A DNA stretch of 64,000 bases from an uncultured Prevotellaceae bacterium (GCA_947174945.1 CAMWKZ010000009.1:1-64000); one strand, 5' to 3'; counted from the first letter of the stretch, positions 42,239 through 51,117 are shown. A program made the numbers and translations. The notes: a model not told the origin generated them from the sequence alone.

Positions 42239-43727
42239 GGGCTCCCTCCTTTCCTGTGTCGTTCTCGGCTGTGTCAAGCATCTGGCCCAGCAGGTCGGTA
42301 ATGACTTTACTCTGCTGCTGAATAGTCTCAGCAGCTTGACAAGCCTCTTGGCGACTGATAGGTTGCTGGGTATCACACAACGTAGCCACGCTCTGACTAA
42401 TAACAGCAGCAGGCTCTTGCATCTGGTTGGTCATGTGGTGCAGGAAAGCCGTCTTCATACGGTCGGCCTCCTGAGCCTTGCGGTATGCGTTGCGTAGCAC
42501 ATTACCTCGCTCATACAGCGTATTGGTCAGCTCCTCCAACTGACTGACATAGTGAGCCAGCGACTGTTGCATCTTCTGGAAATGGTCTTGCAACTTTCCT
42601 ATCTCATCATTGCGACGAGTATAGGGTATCGTCTCGTCGTAATGGCCAGCGGCAATACGCTGAACTGAGTGGGTGAGCAAGCGTAAGGGACGCACCTGTC
42701 GATGGATAACCATACCACAAAGTACAAAAAAGAGCAGTATTCCTATAATGGCTATGCCCAGCACATAATAGTGCAACAAGTTGTATTCGCTAAAAACATC
42801 ATCCTCAGGCTCTACGATACCTATGCTCCAGCCCAGTCTCTCCATTGCACGCCCAGGCACTGCAGAACGTCTGAAGGGTTTGTAGAACACATAGTTATTA
42901 GAGCCATTAAGCTGAAACGACTTATATCCAGTCTGGCCAGCCAGCATCGCCTCGGCAAATTCGCGCACACTGGGATTGGCTCCGTTCTTTGTCTGAGTGA
43001 ACACGGTCTGATAAAACAGTTTGGTCGTGTCAGGATGGGAAATAAACGTACCGTCACGCCCCAACAACATAGCATAACCGTGAGGCGAAGGCTTGACGGC
43101 CTCCAAAATCCGAGTGAGCGCACTCAGTGACACATCTACCGCAATCACCCCCCCCAATTTTTCGCTATTCTGATAATAAAAGGGCAGACTGAATGTGATG
43201 ATGGGTTCGTCTTCGCCCTTTATCGGAAGCCAGCAGGGGCGGCCCGTCTTCATGGGCTGTGCATACCATGCCTGCTCCGTATAGGGCCGACGACCAAAAG
43301 AGGACGGCGTGATGATTTCTGAATTGTCATCGGCATAATCTTGCCGACGGGCATAGGCCATAAACAAGTCGTGGCCAGCAAAAAAATGAGGTTCAAAGGC
43401 AATGGCACATCCTACGATATAGGGATTACACGCTACCGCCTGACGGCTGTATGAAAGCATCTGTTCCTTGTCGTCCAGATGAGCCGATAAATCATAGTAA
43501 ATATTACCTGTAGTCTGCTCCGCACTCAACAGCACATTGTCAATATGCTGATGGGTGCCGTCCAGCGTCTCCGCAGCCATCTCTAACGCTTCGCGCTTCA
43601 ATGCCATACGCGAGAAATGGAACACCACCGCCATTGATGCCAACAGCAGAACAGCTACGGCACCAGTAACCATCAGACTAAGTCTGGCGGATAAGGTTTT
43701 GGTGATTATCTTGGGCATTTTAAGCAT
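42231..43727 (-). CDS. Cache-HAMP sensor lacking the kinase catalytic domain
   Basis: A 498-residue paralogue of the next kinase: membrane segment (about 17-38), periplasmic Cache sensor (VGCAIAFEPHFFAGHDLFMAY), second membrane segment (VLGIAIIGILLFFVLCGMV), HAMP, then only the dimerisation helices. The H-box reads FLHHMTNQMQEP, with Asn434 where the phosphorylated His should be. The protein ends without HATPase_c. It probably acts as a dimer partner or modulator of the downstream kinase. Bases 40310-43727 form one operon. Confidence 0.82.
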   Translation of the reverse strand: MLKMPKIITKTLSARLSLMVTGAVAVLLLASMAVVFHFSRMALKREALEMAAETLDGTHQHIDNVLLSAEQTTGNIYYDLSAHLDDKEQMLSYSRQAVACNPYIVGCAIAFEPHFFAGHDLFMAYARRQDYADDNSEIITPSSFGRRPYTEQAWYAQPMKTGRPCWLPIKGEDEPIITFSLPFYYQNSEKLGGVIAVDVSLSALTRILEAVKPSPHGYAMLLGRDGTFISHPDTTKLFYQTVFTQTKNGANPSVREFAEAMLAGQTGYKSFQLNGSNNYVFYKPFRRSAVPGRAMERLGWSIGIVEPEDDVFSEYNLLHYYVLGIAIIGILLFFVLCGMVIHRQVRPLRLLTHSVQRIAAGHYDETIPYTRRNDEIGKLQDHFQKMQQSLAHYVSQLEELTNTLYERGNVLRNAYRKAQEADRMKTAFLHHMTNQMQEPAAVISQSVATLCDTQQPISRQEACQAAETIQQQSKVITDLLGQMLDTAENDTGKEGAHD

Positions 43728-43735
43728 TCCGCCTG

Positions 43736-43743
43736 CAAAGTTA
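43736..43743 (-). promoter_or_regulatory. -7 box of the two-sensor operon
   Basis: TAACTTTG on the minus strand, 8 bp before ATG 43727; near-leaderless. Confidence 0.5.
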
Positions 43744-43830
43744 GGAAAAATACTGCGAATCTATTGTATATTTACACTAAAAAGTTTCAAAAAAACATTC
43801 ATTCTCCTAACAAAAGCCCAGCTACCATCC

Positions 43831-44328
43831 CTATTGCTTCACCCAAATCAGCTGCTTGGTATCGTAGCCACGATGCTGAGCCTCATCAAGTATCAGGGTC
43901 TTGATACTGTCAGAAAGTTGTGGTGTGCGAGAGAGAATCCACAGATACTCATCGCTGCCACTGCCAATAAGTGCATACTGATAATCAGAGTCAACAAGCA
44001 TAACCCGATAATCAGAATAGAACGGGCCAAAGAACGACACACGCAGCACGGCAGGCACATCCGTCAGCTTGGCCTTACCCTCAGCAGTCTGCAACTCTCC
44101 GTCCTTAATGCCCGTGTTCAGCACGTCAATGTCGCCATCGTCACGCAGCACATAGTTAGCCTTCGTCTGCTCCATACCCCGTTCAAAGCGATGGTCGAAA
44201 CGCGCTATCTCATACCACGTGCCTAAGAACCGCTGCAAATCCAGCTCACTCACTACCGAATTGTCCACCGTCAGCTCGCTGCATCCCGCCAGCAAGCTAA
44301 CCATAAGAACTAAAAGAATCTTCTTCAT
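43831..44328 (-). CDS. Lipocalin family lipoprotein (Blc-like)
   Basis: Blc-type lipocalins are outer-membrane lipoproteins binding fatty acids or lysophospholipids. The 165-residue protein has lipobox LLAGC, the lipocalin motif LQRFLGTWYEIARFDHRFE, then TKANYVLRDDGDIDV, RVSFFGPFYSDYRVMLVD and the end YLWILSRTPQL. ATG 44328 is preferred over TTG 44334. A -7 box lies about 47 bp upstream. It is a single gene between the sensor operon and hipBA. Confidence 0.9.
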   Translation of the reverse strand: MKKILLVLMVSLLAGCSELTVDNSVVSELDLQRFLGTWYEIARFDHRFERGMEQTKANYVLRDDGDIDVLNTGIKDGELQTAEGKAKLTDVPAVLRVSFFGPFYSDYRVMLVDSDYQYALIGSGSDEYLWILSRTPQLSDSIKTLILDEAQHRGYDTKQLIWVKQ

Positions 44329-44374
44329 AGCCAATTAATAAAGGTAATTAATGCGTTGTTGTTTCTCTCTGGTG

Positions 44375-44382
44375 CAAAGATA
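44375..44382 (-). promoter_or_regulatory. -7 box of the lipocalin gene
   Basis: TATCTTTG on the minus strand followed by CACC; leader about 40 nt. Confidence 0.5.
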
Positions 44383-44472
44383 CAAATTTTATTGAAAACA
44401 GCTAATTCTTCCCCTGAGTTTTTGCGAATTTGGTTAAAAAGCACTTAAAACCAATAGGAATGTAAGGCTTCT

Positions 44473-44504
44473 TTTGGCGAAGTCAGGATAAAGTCTTACT
44501 TTTG
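44473..44504 (+). promoter_or_regulatory. Promoter of hipBA
   Basis: TTTG (44473-44476), 20 bp, TACTTTTG (44497-44504). A TTGGTT/AACCAA dyad (44430-44454) lies just upstream and is a candidate HipB operator. Confidence 0.65.
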
Positions 44505-44577
44505 CAACATAAAACCAAACAGATGTTATTTTAACGGCAATTATATCGCTTAAAACAAAATATAATTTAAGTTAGTT

Positions 44578-44889
44578 ATGGCAGACTATACAGAATATTC
44601 GGCTCCTGAGCTGGTAAAGATGCTTGGTGTTCGCTTCAAAGACTATCGTTTGCGTGCCCAACTGACACAGAAGGATGTGGCAGAACTAACGGGATTGACC
44701 ATTCCGACCATCCAGCGTTTCGAGAACGGAATGTCGGGCAATATTTCGTTGGGCACATTCCTGCTACTGACAAAAGCCATCGGCTGCATCAATGGACTTG
44801 ACGAGCTGATGCCCGAACAGCCAGAGTCACTCTATCTGTATAACGACAATAACAAGAAAGCACAACGGGTGCGTCATAAAAAAGAATAA
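44578..44889 (+). CDS. hipB: HipB-like XRE antitoxin/repressor
   Basis: A 103-residue protein with an XRE helix-turn-helix (about 14-75: FKDYRLRAQLTQKDVAELTG, TIPTIQRFENGMSG) and a short basic tail (KKAQRVRHKKE). In HipBA systems HipB neutralises the kinase HipA and represses the operon. The HipA-like gene starts 4 bp after the stop. The leader is about 65 nt. The family call rests on the HTH plus the neighbouring hipA. Confidence 0.85.
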   Translation: MADYTEYSAPELVKMLGVRFKDYRLRAQLTQKDVAELTGLTIPTIQRFENGMSGNISLGTFLLLTKAIGCINGLDELMPEQPESLYLYNDNNKKAQRVRHKKE

Positions 44890-44892
44890 GCT

Positions 44893-46389
44893 ATGAGAGA
44901 ATTTCTGAAAGTAATGTTATGGGACAAGGAGATTGGCCGTCTTGCTTGGCATGAGGGTCGAAAGTTAGCTTACTTCAACTATAACCCCGAGTTCATCCGA
45001 GAAAATCTTGATGTGGCTCCACTCGTTGCGTCTATTCGTAACCCGATGAGTACGCGAGCCATATTTGGCGAGACAGAGCGTATCTACCAGAAGTTACCAT
45101 CCTTCATTGCTGACTCCTTACCCGATGCCTGGGGTAACCAGCTCTTTGAACAATGGAGGAGGCAGAACCATATTTCAGGCCGTAATGTCACCCCGTTGGA
45201 GAAACTGGCCTTTATTGGCAAACGTGGCATGGGGGCATTGGAATTTATTCCAGAGATAGACCGCGGCCTTGTTATAGATAACATCAACATTAAGGCATTG
45301 GCCGACCTTGCCGAGAAGATTCAAAACGAAAGAGAGAATATCCGAATCGAAGCAGACGAGGAATTGACACTTCATTCGTTGATTGCCGTTGGCACATCGG
45401 CAGGCGGTCGTCAGCCAAAGGGTATTATTGCCATAAACCCAAAGACTAGCATAATACGGTCTGGTCAGATTAAGACAGACCCAGACTTTGAGTATTACAT
45501 CTTGAAGTTCGGTAATAAAGAACGCTCTACCGCCGAATTGGAACAAACATATTATGAGATGGCACTCATGGCTGGCATCAATATGATGGAGTCTCGCTTG
45601 ATGTGCGTAGAAGGAGTAAAACACTTTTTGACAAAACGCTTTGACCGTGACCAGACGGGAAAGCTACATACGCAGACGCTCGCAGCTATCTATCCCGAAG
45701 CCGACAGTTATGAGCAACTGCTGACAGTCTGCCGCAAACTCCATCTGCCCGAAGTTGATTGTCAGGAGGTGTTCCGTCGCTTGGTGTTTAACATCCTTGC
45801 CAACAACACTGACGACCACAACAAGAATTTTACGTTCCTCATGGATAAAAAAGGGGTATGGCGACTCTCACCAGCATACGACATGACCTATATATTCGAC
45901 ACTGGAGGCTACCTGCCTAACAAAGAGCATTGCCTGATGACTGGCGGAAAATTACAGGATATCACCCATGATGATATTATCTCTTTTGCCGCAGAATGCG
46001 GCATCCGCCAGCCTGAATCTATTATTCGCAAGGTAACTGCTGCTATATCATCTTTCAGAGAATTGGCTCAAAGAAATAATGTCCGCGAAGAATGGATTGG
46101 ACGAGTAGAAAATTGTCTAAATCAACATCTTTCCTCATGGGGATATGTTCCCAAAGAGCAATCCTTTGCTTTCAGCATTGACGGACATGAAGTGACAGCC
46201 ACTCATGTCGAAGCCGCCTATAAGGGAAACTACCACCTTTTGGCCACTATTGATGGATGTCAGCTGAAATACGTACTTCGTACAGGCACAGACGAACACG
46301 AAGCAATCACCAGCAAAGGATTATCCAATCTCACAGAGAATGAACTAAAGCCCCTTGTTGAGAAATATCTTTTGCCTAAAATAACATGA
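44893..46389 (+). CDS. hipA: HipA-family serine/threonine kinase toxin, C-terminally extended
   Basis: HipA phosphorylates a translation factor or tRNA synthetase, inducing growth arrest. The 498-residue protein has the HipA N-terminal domain (FGETERIYQKLPSFIADSLP), the gated loop VGTSAGGRQPK (166-176), catalytic NNTDDHNKN (304-312) and SPAYDMT (326-332). All key residues are intact, so it should be active. About 80 residues after 420 (SFAFSIDGHEVTATHVEAAY onward) extend past the usual HipA end of roughly 440 and form an unknown domain. Codon use is more AT-rich than in core genes. Confidence 0.9.
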   Translation: MREFLKVMLWDKEIGRLAWHEGRKLAYFNYNPEFIRENLDVAPLVASIRNPMSTRAIFGETERIYQKLPSFIADSLPDAWGNQLFEQWRRQNHISGRNVTPLEKLAFIGKRGMGALEFIPEIDRGLVIDNINIKALADLAEKIQNERENIRIEADEELTLHSLIAVGTSAGGRQPKGIIAINPKTSIIRSGQIKTDPDFEYYILKFGNKERSTAELEQTYYEMALMAGINMMESRLMCVEGVKHFLTKRFDRDQTGKLHTQTLAAIYPEADSYEQLLTVCRKLHLPEVDCQEVFRRLVFNILANNTDDHNKNFTFLMDKKGVWRLSPAYDMTYIFDTGGYLPNKEHCLMTGGKLQDITHDDIISFAAECGIRQPESIIRKVTAAISSFRELAQRNNVREEWIGRVENCLNQHLSSWGYVPKEQSFAFSIDGHEVTATHVEAAYKGNYHLLATIDGCQLKYVLRTGTDEHEAITSKGLSNLTENELKPLVEKYLLPKIT

Positions 46390-46480
46390 AGCTAACAAAT
46401 TCAGCATAGATAATGTTTTTTTATATTTTCACAAATAATAATGAAGCAAGCATTCTCTATCAGAAATAGAATAATAAAAC

Positions 46481-46511
46481 TTGCAAAGTAAAAAAATATT
46501 AACTACCTTTG
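46481..46511 (+). promoter_or_regulatory. Promoter of the GT2 gene
   Basis: TTG (46481-46483), 20 bp, TACCTTTG (46504-46511), then CAGCCG; about 33 bp to the ATG. Confidence 0.7.
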
Positions 46512-46544
46512 CAGCCGCTTTTATTGATACTCTATTACAAGTTT

Positions 46545-47549
46545 ATGAAACAGCCCTTGATTAGCATTATTATACCAGTATATAACGGAGAAAAATACCT
46601 TCGCCCATGTATTGAATCTATCCTGAGGCAATCATATCAGAACTGGGAATTATTATTGATTGATGACGGAAGCCATGACTGCTCCGGAGCGATTTGCGAT
46701 GAATATACTACCGACCCTCGCATCACTGCGATACATAAGCAGAATGGCGGACAGGCAGCTGCACGTAACGAAGGAGTTAGCATGGCAAAGGGCGACTACA
46801 TTAGTTTCATTGACTGTGACGACTGGCTGGAGCCAGATATGTATGAGCAACTAATCAACACATTACAGGCACAGCAGGCTGAGATTATTATCTGTGGGTA
46901 TTATGAAGAATATGCAACACGCACGAAGGAGGTCAATAACGATGGCCAGATGACCTGCTATAAATCCAGTGAAGCACTAAAGATGATATTAGAAAACAAG
47001 TTTGGCAGTTATCTGTGGTCTATGCTATTCCATCGCAGTGTGGTACAGGAATCCATGCCTAACTTGAATCCTTATGAAGACCATGCTACCGTTTTCAAAT
47101 GGATTTCTCATGCTAAACGGGTTGTGGTATGGCATCGTGCATTCTATCACTATCGCCAGTTACAAAGTAGTTCGATGCATTCTTATAACCCCACGGACGG
47201 GAATCACTTTTTCTTAGCCGTTAAGGAGCGTTATTATTATACTGCTGAAAAGAAACTACTGCCAGGATGGGAGCAACAAAACCGCAGGCTCTATATACGC
47301 AGCTGCATGAAAGCGGCGAAAGACCTTGCCCGTATGCCACATTACACCCAAGAGATACAGCACAATATAGAAGATATTAGAAACGAGTTATATCAATTTC
47401 TACCCATCAAACTCCAAGAGGTTGGAATAAAACATTGGATTCGCTTGCATTTGTTAATGACAAACGTGAATACCTATGTCCGTATTCTCCGATTGTCATC
47501 CATTTTCTCCTTAGGCAAACGGAGGAAAGAGAAAAGCCTGATTTCCTAA
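46545..47549 (+). CDS. Family 2 glycosyltransferase
   Basis: A 334-residue GT-A enzyme with the GT2 start ISIIIPVYNGEKYLRPCIES, LLIDDGSHDCSG and the metal-binding FIDCDDW. QNGGQAAARNEGVSMAKGDY is also typical. It transfers a sugar to an envelope glycan; donor and acceptor cannot be read. The upstream in-frame extension overlaps the leader and is rejected. Its last 4 bp overlap the convergent fucosyltransferase-like gene, so 3' ends may interfere. Confidence 0.88.
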   Translation: MKQPLISIIIPVYNGEKYLRPCIESILRQSYQNWELLLIDDGSHDCSGAICDEYTTDPRITAIHKQNGGQAAARNEGVSMAKGDYISFIDCDDWLEPDMYEQLINTLQAQQAEIIICGYYEEYATRTKEVNNDGQMTCYKSSEALKMILENKFGSYLWSMLFHRSVVQESMPNLNPYEDHATVFKWISHAKRVVVWHRAFYHYRQLQSSSMHSYNPTDGNHFFLAVKERYYYTAEKKLLPGWEQQNRRLYIRSCMKAAKDLARMPHYTQEIQHNIEDIRNELYQFLPIKLQEVGIKHWIRLHLLMTNVNTYVRILRLSSIFSLGKRRKEKSLIS

Positions 47550-48367
47550 ATGATATGTTGGAGTAACTCATCGAAATACCCAAAGGACTTCTCCGTCAGT
47601 GGCTGGTTGGCATCCATTATCCAGCAGAGTGGCGTATCATGATACATAGAAGCAACCAGAGTGAAGGTACTGGGGGCTCCTATCAAATAGTCGCAGCAAG
47701 ACAAAAGATATAGGTCTTCGCCGGGATTACCTTCTGGAAATACCACTGTACAGTCTTTCAAGGACTGCCGGAAATATTCTCTGTCAAGTTTCTGGTCATT
47801 GCCACAGATAAAGACTGTTACCGTTTGCTGGGGGTGTAATGCCAGAAACTGATGGATATACGACAGGTATTGCTCGTCTGTATAATAATATTTCCCGTTG
47901 TACCATGTACGATAATCGCCTCGGCGAATGTGTACACCTAAACGAATATCACTTCCGTGTAATTGCTTCAGCAATTCATTTACAGGCGACATGACAGCCT
48001 CTTTGAAAGCAAAAAGCTCTATGATTTCCTGTTTGTACTTTAGAAACAAGTCATGCCAAGGTACCCACCATCCTTCAACCAAGACAAGGTGGTTTTTCTG
48101 CATAGTGGCTTCAAGGCTGGTAGTGTCAGGGTTATCAGCTTGATGAAACCCAACAACAGGTATTAGTCTAAACTTGGCTGCATATTTGGCAAACAGATAG
48201 ACAAAAAAGTTATGGTATCGTGTACTGCAAATACGAAAATATTGGTATTTATAAGCAAAACGCATCGACATGGTCTTACGGCCATGTTCCCTACCCCAGG
48301 CATAAACATGTCCGTATTGCAGTATGTTGTTACACATACGTCCTTTGTCTCGTACAAATATCATCAT
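47546..48367 (-). CDS. GT11-like alpha-1,2-fucosyltransferase
   Basis: A 273-residue protein with the hallmark LGVHIRRGDYR for GDP-fucose binding in fucosyltransferases, the GT11-like start RDKGRMCNNILQYGHVYAW and the C-terminal block YLIGAPSTFTLVASMYHD. It likely decorates lipopolysaccharide or capsule with fucose or a related sugar. ATGATG start; the first ATG overlaps the acyltransferase stop (ATGA). It is second in the LpxL-like/FucT operon. Confidence 0.75.
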   Translation of the reverse strand: MMIFVRDKGRMCNNILQYGHVYAWGREHGRKTMSMRFAYKYQYFRICSTRYHNFFVYLFAKYAAKFRLIPVVGFHQADNPDTTSLEATMQKNHLVLVEGWWVPWHDLFLKYKQEIIELFAFKEAVMSPVNELLKQLHGSDIRLGVHIRRGDYRTWYNGKYYYTDEQYLSYIHQFLALHPQQTVTVFICGNDQKLDREYFRQSLKDCTVVFPEGNPGEDLYLLSCCDYLIGAPSTFTLVASMYHDTPLCWIMDANQPLTEKSFGYFDELLQHII

Positions 48368-49296
48368 TCTTTAGTCCTTGGTACAACTTTTCCGTTGACT
48401 GTCATAAAGCATCTGTCAAATTCCTCACGGGTTCGTTTCCAGCGATTATGCGTCCAGAGCCATAACTCAGGCTGACGCTGGATAGACTCTTCCAACATCC
48501 GATAATAAATATCCGTAGCTTCAAACTCCTTCAATGCTTCGGGAGTACGAGTTATTAGACGGAATGTTGCTTCATAATAACCCCGCTTGACTCGCTTAAC
48601 ATCCAAGAAAAACAGAGCTTGACCATATTTTCTGGCAATACGTTCTGTGCCCGTCATCACTGGTGTGTCATGATTCAGGAACTGACACCAATGATGGATG
48701 TTGTTCCAATATGGTACTTGGTCGCCAATATAGCCAATAACCGTAGGCTTATTCATACGCTTATACTCTATTGTCTTGCCAAGAATATCAGTTAGGGCAA
48801 TACACTCAGCCCCCCACCGCTGACGCACACGCAAGAAGAGAGCATCGAAAACAGAATTTTCCAGTGCATGGTAGAGTTGTCCACAATGAGCCTGAGACGA
48901 TGTCCATAGTGGCAGAGAGGTAATCCATTCCCAGTTGAAGATATGTCCTAAGTAAACAGCGCAAGACTGTCCGTCAGCAACGCATTCGTTCACTTGCTCT
49001 ATTCCCTTAAACACCATGCGGCGGGTCATTTGCTGCTTACCCATAGTGAGCAGTTTTATAGTCTCAACAAAATAGTCACAGAACCTATGATAGAAGCAAC
49101 GCTCAATACGACGCAACTCATCCTTACTCTTATCCGGGAAGGAAGATGACAGGTTACGGCTTACCACTTTTCTGCGATAGCCAAGCACCAAATAAACTAT
49201 AACATAAAGAAAATCGGACAATATGTAATGAACCCGCAGTGGTAGAAGCGAGAGGACATACCATATACTGTATAAAATATTATAGACTATCTTCAT
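48364..49296 (-). CDS. LpxL/HtrB-type lipid A acyltransferase
   Basis: A 310-residue inner-membrane protein with an N-terminal membrane anchor (about 5-40) and the HX4E catalytic motif in YLGHIFNWEW. It shows the usual late-acyltransferase blocks VVSRNLSSSFPDKS and IGYIGDQVPYWNN. It transfers an acyl chain to a lipid A precursor or a similar lipid. Coupling with a fucosyltransferase and nearness to LicD and GT2 genes suggest an envelope role. Predicted leaderless mRNA. Confidence 0.88.
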   Translation of the reverse strand: MKIVYNILYSIWYVLSLLPLRVHYILSDFLYVIVYLVLGYRRKVVSRNLSSSFPDKSKDELRRIERCFYHRFCDYFVETIKLLTMGKQQMTRRMVFKGIEQVNECVADGQSCAVYLGHIFNWEWITSLPLWTSSQAHCGQLYHALENSVFDALFLRVRQRWGAECIALTDILGKTIEYKRMNKPTVIGYIGDQVPYWNNIHHWCQFLNHDTPVMTGTERIARKYGQALFFLDVKRVKRGYYEATFRLITRTPEALKEFEATDIYYRMLEESIQRQPELWLWTHNRWKRTREEFDRCFMTVNGKVVPRTKE

Positions 49297-49301
49297 GGCT
49301 G

Positions 49302-49334
49302 CAAAGGTAAGGAATAATCACCAATTAAGCAAAA
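49302..49334 (-). promoter_or_regulatory. Promoter of the acyltransferase-fucosyltransferase operon
   Basis: TACCTTTG (49302-49309) and TTTTG (49330-49334) on the minus strand, 20 bp apart; CAGCC then ATG. Confidence 0.7.
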
Positions 49335-49370
49335 GTTTTGTGCCTACTTTTTTATATAGCATCTTTCCTT

Positions 49371-50144
49371 CTAACCCTTTTCTCTCAACCGCTTCTCAAT
49401 AATCTTTACCACCAATACAAATTGATACTGGGCAGCCAACATAGAGCGGATTAGTCCGCGCGAGCCCATCCGATAGCCTCCACTCAGAACATAGCTCTTA
49501 AAGAACCGCCAAATGGGACGCCATATCAAAGCACCCATCCCATAACCTTTATCAGACTTCTTTTCTACCTCATTGTCCGTATATTCGTTCATTTTTGCGA
49601 TATACTCGTGCATGGTCTCATCCATCAGATGTAGCAAACAAGCCTGCTTATTACCCTTGAGCTTATCTACTCGGCCCTGCACCTTTGGAAATGTATGAAC
49701 GAAAGGCGGCCAGTAAGTTCCCTCACGAATAAAGAAACGTAATTGGTAATCGTAGTGGAAGTCGCGTACAAACATCCCCATGAATATATTTTGACGCGGG
49801 ATATAGTAACCATTTGCACAATCAGGAAGCTCTATTATCTTATAAAGCTCGCTACGTAGTTCTGGAGTTACGACCTCATCGGCATCAACAACAAGTACCC
49901 ATTTGTTTGTGGCTGACTGTATGGCAAATGTACGTGCAGGCTCAGCACTCTTATGATTAGCTTTGGGAAAAGTGACAATACGGCAACCATGCTTCTGAGC
50001 GATGGCAAGCGTATGGTCTGTACTCTCCATGTCGCAAATGAGTATCTCATCAAAGTCCTTAACAGCCGTCAGCACCCTGTCCAGATGCTGTTCAGCGTTA
50101 TAGGTGTTGATAACTACTGATATTTTATTTTCGCCATTATACAT
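49371..50144 (-). CDS. Family 2 glycosyltransferase, LPS-core type
   Basis: A 257-residue GT2 enzyme like WaaE/KdtX proteins that add a core sugar to lipopolysaccharide. The start KISVVINTYNAEQHLDRVL, the segment EILICDMESTDHTLAIA and VLVVDADEVV (DAD metal site) support this, as does QLRFFIREGTYWP. The C-terminus ends in a basic amphipathic helix (IIEKRLREKG). It overlaps licD by 8 bp and is likely cotranscribed with it. Confidence 0.88.
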   Translation of the reverse strand: MYNGENKISVVINTYNAEQHLDRVLTAVKDFDEILICDMESTDHTLAIAQKHGCRIVTFPKANHKSAEPARTFAIQSATNKWVLVVDADEVVTPELRSELYKIIELPDCANGYYIPRQNIFMGMFVRDFHYDYQLRFFIREGTYWPPFVHTFPKVQGRVDKLKGNKQACLLHLMDETMHEYIAKMNEYTDNEVEKKSDKGYGMGALIWRPIWRFFKSYVLSGGYRMGSRGLIRSMLAAQYQFVLVVKIIEKRLREKG

Positions 50145-50946
50145 CTTTATAACTTTTTTCCAAATCTAACAAATGAAAATTATGCTGGCGTTGATGCTCT
50201 GCGTCAGGTAGTATCATATAGTCTCCGTACTTTTGCTTCAGATACTCGTCGGCTTTTTCCACTCCCCATACGGTTGCATTCTCAAACAATACGGGAGTGG
50301 GGGTACCAAGAGAAGACTTCTCAATCACCCCCTTCAATCCGTCATCATGGTCTACTACCAATGAACATTCATCGTAATCATATTCTTTTTGCAGTTGACG
50401 AATTTTTTCCTGTAATCCTTGCATGGTGTACAGTTTCCTGCATAACAGGGGCAACCAAGAAGATGCTCCATGACCATGCTTGAAGGGGTCTCTATGCACG
50501 AAGTACAGTGCCTTCTTCAGCCATTGATAATAAATGAAATGAATGCGCTGACGCACTCTTGACTTCGGCATACCGTCAAGAGGAAACACATCTATATATA
50601 TGCCACCGACATAACGTAAATGCTGACGCTCAACAAGTGTTGTACTGGCATCTTGCAATTTTGCAAAGGGCAAAGGGTATCGTTCAGGGTCGGTCTCAAA
50701 GCTAACCATCTCCAGAGGCTCAGGCAACCATTCTTTGGCATGACTTACCAATAGGTCGTAATCACGTCGTGGCATGGCAATATCCAAATCATCATCCCAC
50801 GGAATAAATCCGCCATGCCGCACGGCACCAAGCATACTGCCCGCCCACAGGTAATAACGAAGGTTATGCTTTTCGCAGACTTGATGCAATAATATCAAAT
50901 TCTCCAGAATTTTTAATTGCAGTTGCCTTATATTATACGTTGCCAT
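50137..50946 (-). CDS. LicD-family nucleotidyltransferase-fold protein
   Basis: LicD proteins transfer phosphocholine or similar groups onto cell-surface glycans. The 269-residue protein shows YYLWAGSMLGAVRHGGFIPW followed by DDDLDIAMPRRDYD, the metal-binding core, and GGIYIDVFPLDGMP. It is the first gene of a two-gene unit with GT2. No standard -7 box was found in the 53 bp between ATG and the AGTATCT array, so the array may lie in or near its promoter region. Confidence 0.88.
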   Translation of the reverse strand: MATYNIRQLQLKILENLILLHQVCEKHNLRYYLWAGSMLGAVRHGGFIPWDDDLDIAMPRRDYDLLVSHAKEWLPEPLEMVSFETDPERYPLPFAKLQDASTTLVERQHLRYVGGIYIDVFPLDGMPKSRVRQRIHFIYYQWLKKALYFVHRDPFKHGHGASSWLPLLCRKLYTMQGLQEKIRQLQKEYDYDECSLVVDHDDGLKGVIEKSSLGTPTPVLFENATVWGVEKADEYLKQKYGDYMILPDAEHQRQHNFHLLDLEKSYKDV

Positions 50947-50999
50947 TTTTCTACTATATGAATTTAAGTTTAGCGCGAGTTTGTCTTTATAAAACCTTT

Positions 51000-51117
51000 A
51001 GTATCTATTTCGGGTTGCTCGAGTATCTCTTTCGACATTAAACAGTATCTGTTTAGGGGGGTAAACAGATACTAAAGCAGGTGGAAAGAGATACTGGAGC
51101 AACCCGAAGGAGATACT
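51000..51117. repeat. AGTATCT 3+3 inverted array, copy 3 (118 bp)
   Basis: AGTATCT at 51000, 51022 and 51044; inverse AGATACT at 51067, 51089 and 51111. Steps are 22 bp except 23 at the centre, where a run of G occurs. The right arm carries GGAGCAACCCGAAGG, the mirror of GGGTTGCTC on the left. It lies between licD (start) and the HIT gene (end), both minus strand. Confidence 0.88.
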
